DNA of 64,000 nucleotides. Origin: Parendozoicomonas callyspongiae (lineage in GTDB: Bacteria; Pseudomonadota; Gammaproteobacteria; Pseudomonadales; Endozoicomonadaceae). Of the stretch, positions 29,515 to 37,578 are shown piece by piece. How positions within the stretch are numbered: the first letter of the stretch is position 1; every line of letters begins with the position of its first letter. The stretch lies in the NCBI RefSeq assembly GCF_023502345.1, contig NZ_JAMFLX010000001.1, forward strand, positions 62,001 through 126,000, written 5' to 3'. A program made the position numbers and the translations under genes. The notes under the pieces are model-generated. The model did not search any database, had not been told where the DNA came from, and worked only from the letters and a program-made list of their open reading frames with translations.

Positions 29515-30369
29515 CTACCCCAGAGCCATACGGTTTAACGCCTGAATTTCGTCACTCCAAATGATCTCATCAATGGTTTCCAGCACCATAGGGACACCAT
29601 CAAAGCGGGAGTCTCCCATGATATAGCCAAAACAGTCCCAGCCGATTTCACCTTCTCCAAGGCTGTGATGACGATCCTTTCTGGAGCCAAATTCCCCTTT
29701 GGAATCATTGATATGCATGCCTTTGAGGTACTTGAAGCCAACGACTTTCTCAAACTCAGCAAATGTCTTCTCACAGGCTGCGGCGGTTCGAAGGTCATAG
29801 CCAGCAGCAAAGGTGTGGCATGTATCCAGACAGACACCAACCCGGCTCTTATCTTTCACGCCGTTAATAATCCATGCCAGGTGCTCAAATTTCCAGCCAA
29901 GATTGCTGCCCTGACCAGCTGTATTCTCGATAACAGCAATAATTCCATCCGTCCGATCCAAAGCCAGATTGATGGACTCAGCAACTCTTTCACAACACTC
30001 TTCTTCAGAAATTGAGCGCAAATGGCTTCCTGGATGAAAGTTCAGACGGTCCAGCCCCAACTGCATACAGCGTTCCATTTCATCAACAAATGCAACGCGG
30101 GATTTTTCCAAAGCCTCTTCTTCCGGATGCCCCAGGTTAATCAGGTAACTGTCATGGGGAAGAACCTGTTCCGGAGCAAACCCATACTGCTCACACCTCT
30201 CCTTGAACAATTTGATATTCTTCTCGGTAAGAGGTTTAGCCTTCCACTGACGTTGATTCTTGGTGAACAGTGCAAAAGCACTTGCTCCCAGTTTATGGGC
30301 ATTTAAAGGAGTATTCTCAACACCTCCTGCGGCGCTGACATGTGCTCCGATATATTTCTTATGACTCAA
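29515..30369 (-). CDS. nfo: Endonuclease IV (AP endonuclease)
   Basis: Cuts DNA 5' of abasic sites in base-excision repair. 284 residues, matching the family length. Metal-binding motifs are visible in order: [52 protein letters not shown] with [12 protein letters not shown]. The start codon is an unusual TTG at 30369, supported by GGAG about 8 bases upstream; no ATG is available before the conserved N-terminus. Confidence 0.96.
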   Translation of the reverse strand: MSHKKYIGAHVSAAGGVENTPLNAHKLGASAFALFTKNQRQWKAKPLTEKNIKLFKERCEQYGFAPEQVLPHDSYLINLGHPEEEALEKSRVAFVDEMERCMQLGLDRLNFHPGSHLRSISEEECCERVAESINLALDRTDGIIAVIENTAGQGSNLGWKFEHLAWIINGVKDKSRVGVCLDTCHTFAAGYDLRTAAACEKTFAEFEKVVGFKYLKGMHINDSKGEFGSRKDRHHSLGEGEIGWDCFGYIMGDSRFDGVPMVLETIDEIIWSDEIQALNRMALG

Positions 30370-30533
30370 GCCCGAGCTCCAGATTCGATATTTTCGGGCT
30401 CATTATGCCTGACTCCTGCATAATTTCTTCAAGGTCATTTCGATGGGAATCTTATAACTGACATCCTTGTTATGAACTGGCCTGGATCTCTCTTAATCAA
30501 ACTGATACTGATAAGGATTCCCTAGAGATAGAT

Positions 30534-31397
30534 ATGAATAAAATAACACTTGGTGCTTCTATATCTCCTGGCATGTCACCAGTAGTCCCTAAAGAGGTAA
30601 CAGATGAAGAGCTAGACCAGCAGTTTGATAGTCTTCCTAAGGGGTGTTCCAGAAATCGAGGTTTTTCGGTCACAAATAGTAAAGGAGTGACTACTGACTG
30701 GGATGCTAACCTGATAAGCCTTAGTTATAACTCACGGCATATCCTTGATGTGGTAGCCGCCCGTGCCCCTATCAAGAATTCTTTTGATTTGTTCTGGGAT
30801 CTTGTCAGACAAAACCCTGCTTATCTCATTAATCTTGCCAGCAAGGATGGGGCTAATTATCTGAGCCATACCCACTCCGAAAATGCCAGTGAGTGTTCTT
30901 ACCGAAACTTGGTTATTTCTGAAAGCACATACACTGCATCACCGAGTTCCAATATTCCCGTATACAGTAGAACTATTGAATTCTCACCCAGTACCAAATC
31001 TTCCGAGAGAGTAACAGTACCATCTCTTGAAGTACTTAACTGGCCTGGTCAGAAAGGGCTTATGCCAGCAGATCTACACTTTCTGGTACTCATTCTTCAG
31101 GCTACCTGCTGTAATTTCATAAGCCCTGGGGTTATTCATTGCCACTATGGCATAGGAAGAACTGCCACTTTGATTATTGCTATGGCTTTGAAAACTCTTT
31201 CAGATAAAAAAATCCTGACTAAAGAAAATCTGGAAAATGTCCTTAGAGAGCTGATCACGTATGGTAGGGAAACCCGAGACAAAAAGTTTGTAGAAAGTGC
31301 CCATCAATACAGATCACTCTACAGATATGGCCTAACACTATGCTCCGGTCTACTGCCCAAAACATTTAAATCTTACAGTCACCAAGCAGCTCTCTAG
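30534..31397 (+). CDS. Tyrosine-phosphatase-like protein, candidate host-directed effector
   Basis: 287 residues. The catalytic P-loop of cysteine-dependent phosphatases is present: HCHYGIGRT, with the nucleophile at Cys203 and Arg at 209. A WPG sequence (LNWPGQKGLM, about residue 165) lies where eukaryotic-type tyrosine phosphatases have the WPD loop, so the general acid may be altered. No signal peptide. The N-terminal about 60 residues are polar and low in structure, as in type III effectors. The gene looks more A+T-rich than its neighbours. It overlaps the convergent MerR gene by 32 bases. Substrate unknown. Confidence 0.75.
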   Translation: MNKITLGASISPGMSPVVPKEVTDEELDQQFDSLPKGCSRNRGFSVTNSKGVTTDWDANLISLSYNSRHILDVVAARAPIKNSFDLFWDLVRQNPAYLINLASKDGANYLSHTHSENASECSYRNLVISESTYTASPSSNIPVYSRTIEFSPSTKSSERVTVPSLEVLNWPGQKGLMPADLHFLVLILQATCCNFISPGVIHCHYGIGRTATLIIAMALKTLSDKKILTKENLENVLRELITYGRETRDKKFVESAHQYRSLYRYGLTLCSGLLPKTFKSYSHQAAL

Positions 31398-32301
31398 CCG
31401 AGCAGCCAGGATTATTTCCCAGCGCATTAATATCTATATATTTCAACTCTTCCCGATGAATAGATGTACTCTGTCCGCTGATTGCAACCGGTCTTCTCAA
31501 AATACGGGCCAACCGGGGAAGTTCCCGCTCAAGGGTCTCTCTGTGCAAAGCTTTATCACTGCTTAAAAGAACCGCATCACACTTAGAGCGAATAGCTGTT
31601 ATACCAATATCGTAAAGTGACATCCCGGCCGGAAGTAACCGGGCTCGGCCGGCACTTTCACAGACAGATAAAGCCTGCAGCCAGCTGTAGAGTTCATTCT
31701 CATCTTCCAGGCAGTTAGCGCAAAGAATCAGGGGGCCCTGGTTTCTCTGAGATGCGTGATAGATCCGTGAGCCAACTGCAATTCGAAAATAGCTGTACAT
31801 GAACCCCTGCTCCATGCCCATCACTCCCTGAGACTGCCACTCTCTGGACAGCAGGTCGATAACAGGTCGAACCAATCTCTCTGTGACAACTTCCACGGGA
31901 TAGAGTTTTAAGGCAGAGCTATAAAGCGTATCAAGATGGGGTTCATCAAAACTTCTTACAGCGTCAATAAACTCTTTTCGCTGTTTGCTCCATTCTTCAT
32001 CGAGATCAACATCAGCATCACTGGAAGATTCATTGAAATTATCCAGTTCCTGATGCAACAGTGCTTTTACTTTCCCGACAGGGACTCCTCTATCCACCCA
32101 ACCGGTTATTGTTTTAATGAGAGCGATATGGTCACCGCTGTAGAGCCGATGCCCCTTTCCTGTTCTAAAAGGAATAATCAGTCCATATCGTCGTTCCCAG
32201 GCCCGCAGGGTTACCGAGTTAACGCCCGTAATCCGGGATACTTCGCGAATAGGATAGAACACACCTGTCTCAACATCCGCAGGTGCATCTGTCTTTGGCA
32301 T
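31366..32301 (-). CDS. MerR/LitR-type regulator with degenerate B12-binding domain
   Basis: 311 residues: a MerR winged helix at the N-terminus (YPIREVSRITGVNSVTLRAW) and a C-terminal region homologous to the B12-binding fold of light-sensing LitR/CarH. The cap motif (Trp, nine residues, Glu-His in CarH) reads WQSQGVMGMEQ, without His. The cobalt-ligand loop reads EDENELYSW, with Asn where His is expected. It therefore probably does not bind cobalamin and may act as a partner or downstream repressor. Its start overlaps the stop of the DUF523/DUF1722 gene by one base, so both belong to one operon behind the operator at 33302-33325. Confidence 0.85.
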   Translation of the reverse strand: MPKTDAPADVETGVFYPIREVSRITGVNSVTLRAWERRYGLIIPFRTGKGHRLYSGDHIALIKTITGWVDRGVPVGKVKALLHQELDNFNESSSDADVDLDEEWSKQRKEFIDAVRSFDEPHLDTLYSSALKLYPVEVVTERLVRPVIDLLSREWQSQGVMGMEQGFMYSYFRIAVGSRIYHASQRNQGPLILCANCLEDENELYSWLQALSVCESAGRARLLPAGMSLYDIGITAIRSKCDAVLLSSDKALHRETLERELPRLARILRRPVAISGQSTSIHREELKYIDINALGNNPGCSARELLGDCKI

Positions 32302-33281
32302 TAAATGGTATTCCTCAAACCCAGCTCTTCAGGGTGAGGCTGGAGATAAACCTGATCCTTCACATACTGGCTTCCATGAATATTCAGAAAGTGCCGCAGC
32401 ATGGTGACAGGAACAACCAGGGGAATCTGGCCAATGCGATACTGCTCTATCAGTTCAAGCATGGTGTGTCGGGACTCATCACTTAGAGTCTTCTTCATAT
32501 AGCCCAAAAGATGCAGCATCACATTCGTATGGCTCTTGCGATTTGCCCGCTGCTTCAAAGTATCCATAAACAGCTGGATATACTCTGAAGCTGTTTCTTC
32601 AACTGGCTTTTTCTTTCCTACGGAGACCATCTGCCCGAGTTTTCGGTAATTCTGGGGACTGTGGGCCATAAGGATATATTTGTACGCAGAGTGATAAGCC
32701 ACGAGACCGGCATATGTGGAATTGTCACGCATCTCTTGTTGCCACCGGTGCCATGCGATAACCCGGGTAAAAAAGTTGTCCCTTAAAACAGAATCATGGA
32801 GGCGGCCTTCTTCTTCAACAGGCAGTAACGGACAGGTTTCCATCAGTGCCCGGGCATACATTCCCGGGCCACTTGCACCCAGAGGATGCCCGTTCTTGTG
32901 GTAGATCTTGACCCGCTCCATTCCGCAGCTTGGGCTGCGCTGCATCAGGATGTAGCCACTGATATCTTTATCCAGTGCTTCTCCTGTTTTATGGCCAAAG
33001 TCCAGCAGTTGCTCCGTGAAATCATTCTCTGGGTGATCCGACCCAACAACCCTGTAATCCTGATCGGGTTCTCCCACCAGTCTTATGGGTTCTCGGGGAA
33101 CTCCCATGCCTATCTCAACTTCCGGACAAACGGCACGCAGGTGGAAAAACTTATCCAGAATATTGAGCACCATGCTGGAGCGTTTGTGATCACCGTTATA
33201 ACGGACTTTTTGTCCAACCAGGCAGGCACTGATACCAAGGGTTATTGTTCTTTCGTGTTCCTGACGTTCTACGATAGGCAT
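32301..33281 (-). CDS. DUF523/DUF1722 protein (YbgA-like)
   Basis: 326 residues. An N-terminal DUF523 domain (LGISACLVGQKVRYNGDHKRS; MQRSPSCGMERVKIY with conserved cysteines) is fused to a C-terminal YbgA/DUF1722 domain. Function not established; in gammaproteobacteria it commonly sits with light-responsive MerR regulators and photolyase genes. The ATG at 33281 fits the family N-terminus; a TTG at 33344 would run translation through the operator and is unlikely. Translationally coupled to the MerR regulator. No photolyase gene follows here. Confidence 0.85.
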   Translation of the reverse strand: MPIVERQEHERTITLGISACLVGQKVRYNGDHKRSSMVLNILDKFFHLRAVCPEVEIGMGVPREPIRLVGEPDQDYRVVGSDHPENDFTEQLLDFGHKTGEALDKDISGYILMQRSPSCGMERVKIYHKNGHPLGASGPGMYARALMETCPLLPVEEEGRLHDSVLRDNFFTRVIAWHRWQQEMRDNSTYAGLVAYHSAYKYILMAHSPQNYRKLGQMVSVGKKKPVEETASEYIQLFMDTLKQRANRKSHTNVMLHLLGYMKKTLSDESRHTMLELIEQYRIGQIPLVVPVTMLRHFLNIHGSQYVKDQVYLQPHPEELGLRNTI

Positions 33282-33292
33282 GAGTCGCGCGT

Positions 33293-33334
33293 CCAAAAGG
33301 TTGTACACACTAAAAATAGTGTACAACCTTTTGG
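33293..33334. promoter_or_regulatory. LitR/PplR-type operator TGTACA-N12-TGTACA in a 16-bp inverted repeat
   Basis: TGTACA (33302-33307) and TGTACA (33320-33325) are separated by exactly 12 bases, the spacing described for LitR-family PplR sites in Pseudomonas putida. They sit inside perfect 16-bp arms (CCAAAAGGTTGTACAC and its complement). The site lies just upstream of the DUF523 start, so the MerR protein encoded in the same operon probably autoregulates it. Confidence 0.75.
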
Positions 33335-33366
33335 GGAATGACAAAGGTCATTTACAAAGAATGGGG

Positions 33367-34029
33367 TTATTTACTTTCTTGAACCATCCAGCTGTTACCT
33401 GCTTCAAGGCGTTCCATTGTTAACGCCTCAAAGTTATCCACAACTGAATAACGCACAGAATCCCTGTCCAGCAGAGCTGACTGCCAAGTCTTCAACCTAC
33501 TAAAACCATCAAGAATATCGACACCGAAATGACGATTATGGAGATCAACTCTCATAAAGAATGGTGCTACAGCAGCATCCACAAGACAGAAATCCTGACC
33601 GGCGAACAATGGCCCATCACTGACAGACTTTTCCAAATGTGCCAACTGCTTAGTTAATGCTTTTTGTTCTTCCTCTGCCGCATTTCTATCCTGCGCAAAG
33701 GCAACTTTGTACTGCCCCATCAACAGACTGGAGGAGAATTCAATCCAGGCGCGATGCTTTGCTTTTATAAGAGGGTCTTTGGGGTGAAGCGATGGTGGCG
33801 TAATTTCATCCAGATATTCATTAATGACAGCTGACTCAAATACCACTTCTCCCTGAGTCTTCAATACCGGAACCTTTCCAGTCGGGGATAACTCCAAAAA
33901 CCAGTCAGGTTTATTACTCAAGTCAATATAAGTTATATCAAATGGAACTTTTTTCTCCAGAAGGGTAATCACTGAACGCTGAACAAATGGGCAAAGCTTA
34001 AAGCTGATAAGCTCTATGTTCTGACTCAT
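33367..34029 (-). CDS. Glutathione S-transferase family protein
   Basis: 220 residues. The N-terminal thioredoxin-fold domain has CPFVQR, an active-site Cys like omega-class and SspA-like proteins, with cis-Pro GKVPVL and ES in the glutathione-binding helix (FESAVINEYLDE). The C-terminal helical domain includes LVDAAVAPFFMR. Probably a glutathione-dependent thiol transferase or reductase; substrate unknown. Ribosome site GGAGGAG. Confidence 0.88.
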   Translation of the reverse strand: MSQNIELISFKLCPFVQRSVITLLEKKVPFDITYIDLSNKPDWFLELSPTGKVPVLKTQGEVVFESAVINEYLDEITPPSLHPKDPLIKAKHRAWIEFSSSLLMGQYKVAFAQDRNAAEEEQKALTKQLAHLEKSVSDGPLFAGQDFCLVDAAVAPFFMRVDLHNRHFGVDILDGFSRLKTWQSALLDRDSVRYSVVDNFEALTMERLEAGNSWMVQESK

Positions 34030-34117
34030 TTTAATCTCCTCCCAGTTAGCATTTATCGGCCTAGTTTATCTCCTCATTTCTTTTTCAGTCTTTTACTTTT
34101 ACAAATATCCAATACAA

Positions 34118-34150
34118 AAAAAGCTCAACCCTAAAAGAGTTGAGCTTTTT
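34118..34150 (-). terminator. Terminator after the symporter gene
   Basis: GCTCAAC and GTTGAGC pair, extended by flanking A5/T5, immediately after the symporter stop on the minus strand. The A/T runs make it usable in both directions. Confidence 0.8.
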
Positions 34151-34165
34151 AAACAGGTTTTTCGA

Positions 34166-35641
34166 TCAAGCCATGGAATGAGTTGGTTCACCAACTCCCT
34201 GGCCAGCTTTAGCTGTCATCTTACTAACAACTACATAGGCGATAACAGAAACAACACTTGCATAGATGGGAGGCTCAATCCAGCCAAGACCACCCTGAGC
34301 CATAAGAATTCCACACACCACGAAACCTGTCAGCATGGCTGCAATCGCACCTTTGGCATTACCACGCCAGAAGGCACTGATAAGCAGGGGACCAAGGAGT
34401 GCAGCATTCAAAGTGCCAGTACCGATAATGGCAATCAGGTTCAGCATGTATGGAGGGGCAAATGCCATCAGCAGTAAACTGATACCGCCAAACAGAACAA
34501 CCATTATCCGGTTGAAAGAAAGCGCCTTCTTATGAGGTAACTTCTTGTTTGGGTTTATGGCCTTGCGCAGATCGTGTGAAATCGCGGAAGCAACTACGTG
34601 AAGCACGGAGTTAGCTGTTGACTGCATTGCAAACAGGATAAACAGAGTTATCACACCAGCAATCAGAGGTGGCATGAAATTCTGCAGGTACATGGGCATT
34701 GCATTATCCGCAATTTCAAGACCTGGCATACGAACACGCATGTACAGACCAACGATTGGCACCAGACTGAGAAGCAAAGCGACTGGGGCAGCGATCAAAG
34801 CGCACTGGTGTGCTTTTACATCAGGTCTGAACGACATCAGACGGATAGACATATAAGGAAGCACTGCGCTGAACATCAAAGTATAAGGAACCAGCATGGA
34901 CATATGCCCTTTAGTTGAACCGTATGGTTCAGCTGTTGGCGGATCAATATGTGCTGGTGCAATTTCACGCAGCTTTGCGATCAAGTCCATCAGAGGAATA
35001 TCGGAAAAAATCTGGAAGCAGATAACAATTGCAGAGATGCTCATGCCGGCAACCATCAGGGTGTCGGTCCAGGCAATTGCAGCCATTCCACCCAGACTGG
35101 TATAGAGCACGATAATGGCAACCATTAAAACGGCGGCAGCTTCAAAGGATATACCCAGCCAGGTTCCCCCAAGAAGGCCCAGAGCTTTCACCTGACCAAC
35201 CATATATACGCTGAGTAGAACAACAGTAATGACTGATGCCAGAGCCTGAACCGTGCGCTTTTCTTTATCGGTTCCTTCATGAACCTGGGACAGGAACTCA
35301 GGAATTGTCAGACTTCCCATTTTCAAAGCACGGCGATAAAGAAACTTGGCAATAAACAGAACAGCAATAATCATGGAAAAACCAAAGAAGAAGTTTCCAA
35401 GCAGCTCTGTGGTTCCATAAGCGTATGCAGTACCGGGGGAGCCCATAAATCCCCACCCGCTGAAGCCTGTGGCAACAATTGTACCTGCACCAACAAATGG
35501 TCCCAGAGTACGACCGGCCAGCAAGAAACCACCTTCATCGGAAGATGTTTTTACAACGGTATTATTCGTCTTGAACCCCATCCATATGAGGACCATGACC
35601 GAGATGCCCAAGATGATCCAGTTAGCTATATTAGCTTCCAT
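34166..35641 (-). CDS. Sodium:solute symporter family transporter
   Basis: Inner-membrane sodium-coupled importer of the SSS family. 491 residues with about 13 hydrophobic segments. It has the family region FSGWGFMGSPGTAYAYG and the sodium-site stretch LYTSLGGMAAIAWTD, as in PutP/PanF. It lies directly behind a 40-residue membrane protein and divergent from the component B reductase genes, so glycine, sarcosine, betaine or a related amine is a reasonable substrate guess. The family alone does not settle it. Confidence 0.9.
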   Translation of the reverse strand: MEANIANWIILGISVMVLIWMGFKTNNTVVKTSSDEGGFLLAGRTLGPFVGAGTIVATGFSGWGFMGSPGTAYAYGTTELLGNFFFGFSMIIAVLFIAKFLYRRALKMGSLTIPEFLSQVHEGTDKEKRTVQALASVITVVLLSVYMVGQVKALGLLGGTWLGISFEAAAVLMVAIIVLYTSLGGMAAIAWTDTLMVAGMSISAIVICFQIFSDIPLMDLIAKLREIAPAHIDPPTAEPYGSTKGHMSMLVPYTLMFSAVLPYMSIRLMSFRPDVKAHQCALIAAPVALLLSLVPIVGLYMRVRMPGLEIADNAMPMYLQNFMPPLIAGVITLFILFAMQSTANSVLHVVASAISHDLRKAINPNKKLPHKKALSFNRIMVVLFGGISLLLMAFAPPYMLNLIAIIGTGTLNAALLGPLLISAFWRGNAKGAIAAMLTGFVVCGILMAQGGLGWIEPPIYASVVSVIAYVVVSKMTAKAGQGVGEPTHSMA

Positions 35642-35736
35642 CTCATAGAACTCCTCAGGTGCTTTTATTCACACCTAATTCTTAGTGTTTTTTGTGGCTT
35701 TGAAGAATTAATAAAAATTGTTAGATTCTTTCTTAC

Positions 35737-35859
35737 TTAATCTTCCCCAATTCCACCAACACCGGCGGCTTCTCGTTTGAAATAAACAACAGTCGGGAGG
35801 ACTAGCTGTACAAGACCAAGAATGATAAACCAATCTATCGTCCAGGAACCTGTAATCAT
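35737..35859 (-). CDS. Small membrane protein, probable symporter accessory subunit
   Basis: 40 residues from the ATG at 35859, which has AGGAGA 7 bases upstream. One membrane helix (about residues 9-27, WFIILGLVQLVLPTVVYF) is followed by a short, mostly acidic tail. Size, topology and position before an SSS symporter match the small accessory proteins seen beside many such transporters. Confidence 0.6.
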   Translation of the reverse strand: MITGSWTIDWFIILGLVQLVLPTVVYFKREAAGVGGIGED

Positions 35860-36094
35860 TTTAAATCTCCTGTTGATATTAATTGTCACTGTGCATTTAT
35901 CGTTCACTGTTACCTTGTACACAGATAGTAAGTAACTAAAAAAGCATAACCACAATTTTTTGGCTGCAAACTAATCAATTAGGCTCATTCAATTAATAAT
36001 CCTGTTTTGAGTTCATATTTGTTCTGCAATTAAAACGACAACTATTTGCTAAATCCAACATTAATTTGCCTGATTAAATATACAAATTTAGTCA

Positions 36095-36108
36095 TTGATT
36101 CAGATCAA
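36095..36108 (+). promoter_or_regulatory. FNR/ANR box upstream of grdE
   Basis: TTGATTCAGATCAA is a perfect match to the FNR consensus TTGAT-N4-ATCAA, 163 bases before the grdE start codon. It predicts oxygen-responsive control of the grdEB genes, and perhaps of the divergent symporter. The rest of the 35860-36270 gap shows A+T-rich promoter-like sequence but no gene and no recognisable glycine riboswitch. Confidence 0.75.
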
Positions 36109-36270
36109 ACTAATCACCAGCGAATAACGTTTAGTGTTTTCATCAAGCATTTGTTGAACCTGTTATTTCTACGCTCTTTTTTAGTTAGCAAGGGTTTCTA
36201 TTGCTTTCTAAACACAAGGTCATCTTATTAATTTGAATAGCCAGAATGTACTGGTGATGGAGATGATGCA

Positions 36271-37563
36271 ATGAAACTGGAAGTCGGCGACATTCATGTC
36301 GATGCTCTGGAATTTGGATCTGTCAGTACTGTTGAAGGACATACTGTCAGCATCAATCGCGAAGAACTCACTTCATATCTAAAAACACTGGATAACCGCC
36401 TGACTTCATTGGAGCTGAACATCGCCCGCCCAGGCGAAAGTGTTCGTATTATGCCCGTGAAAGATGTTCTGGAACCCCGGGTAAAAGTTGAAGGCAAAGG
36501 TGCCATATTCCCAGGCATAGCTGCCAACGGGAACGAAATGGTTGGTTGTGGTCGTACTCATGTCCTGAAGGGCATGGCTATTGTGACCGCAGGCAAGATT
36601 GTTGGTTTCCAGGAAGGCGTGATCGATATGAGCGGTCCGGGTGCAGACTACTGCCCCTTCTCAGACAAGCTCAACCTTGTCATCACTGCCGAAGTTGAAG
36701 AAAGCTGCACTCCACACGAACACGAAGCTATTCTGCGTAAAGTTGGCCAGGAAACAGCCCTGTGGGTTGGCCGTATGGCGAAGGATGTCGAGCCACACGA
36801 AGTCACAACCTACGAAACCAAGTCACTGGCAGAGCAGGTGATAGAGAATCCTGAGCTTCCTCGTGTTGGTTACATCTATATGCTGCAGAGCCAGGGTCTG
36901 ATGCACGACACCTATCTCTATGGTGTCGATGCCAAGCAGATTCTTCCTACTTTGCTTGAACCGACCGAAGCAATGGATGGTGCGCTGACCAGTGGCAACT
37001 GTGTTGCGGCTTCCGACAAAGTCACCACATATATGCACCAGAACAACCCTGTTATTCATGAGCTGTTCAAGCATCACGGTACCCGTTACAACTTTGTCGG
37101 TGCCATTGTGACTAATGAGAACGTCACCCTGAAGGACAAGGAACGTTCTTCAGCCTTTACCACCAAGCTGGCTTCACAATTAGGTCTGGATGCAGTCATC
37201 GTCACCGAAGAAGGTTACGGCAACCCTGACACCGACCTGGTAATGAACTGCAAGCGCCTTGAGGACGCAGGCATCAAGACCGTTCTGATTACCGATGAGT
37301 TCGCAGGCCGCCTGGGTGAAAGCCAGGCACTGGCAGACAGTACCGATCGCGCCAAAGCCATGGTGACCTGTGGAAACGGTAACCCTGTCGTTGATCTTCC
37401 TGCCATGGATGTTGTTATCGGCCACCTGGATACAACCGATCATATTGTGGGCGGCTATGAAGGCTCACTGCATGAAGATGGCTCCATGACTATCGAGATT
37501 CAGGCCATTATCGGCGCTACCAGTGCTGTTGGCTTCCACAATCTGGCCGCTCGTGCGGGTTAA
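36271..37563 (+). CDS. grdE: Glycine/sarcosine/betaine reductase component B, proprotein subunit (GrdE/GrdG/GrdI family)
   Basis: Substrate-binding half of the reductase that activates an N-substituted or free glycine and hands the carboxymethyl group to selenoprotein A. 430 residues, full length. Near-universal motifs of the family are present: RPGESVRIMPVKDVLEPRVKV, VLKGMAIVTAGKIVGFQEG, YMLQSQGLMHDTYLYGVDAK. The self-cleavage site is ALTSGNCVAASDK, with the processing residue at Cys244 that becomes the carbonyl N-terminus of the second chain. Fifteen bases separate it from grdB, with AGGAGG between. The symbol gives the family; specificity for glycine, sarcosine, betaine or another amine cannot be read from sequence. 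Confidence 0.9.
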   Translation: MKLEVGDIHVDALEFGSVSTVEGHTVSINREELTSYLKTLDNRLTSLELNIARPGESVRIMPVKDVLEPRVKVEGKGAIFPGIAANGNEMVGCGRTHVLKGMAIVTAGKIVGFQEGVIDMSGPGADYCPFSDKLNLVITAEVEESCTPHEHEAILRKVGQETALWVGRMAKDVEPHEVTTYETKSLAEQVIENPELPRVGYIYMLQSQGLMHDTYLYGVDAKQILPTLLEPTEAMDGALTSGNCVAASDKVTTYMHQNNPVIHELFKHHGTRYNFVGAIVTNENVTLKDKERSSAFTTKLASQLGLDAVIVTEEGYGNPDTDLVMNCKRLEDAGIKTVLITDEFAGRLGESQALADSTDRAKAMVTCGNGNPVVDLPAMDVVIGHLDTTDHIVGGYEGSLHEDGSMTIEIQAIIGATSAVGFHNLAARAG

Positions 37564-37578
37564 CAGGAGGTTTCCGAA

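Noticed and set aside
35860-36270. Glycine riboswitch before grdE
   Set aside because: No paired glycine aptamer core sequences could be recognised in the A+T-rich leader.
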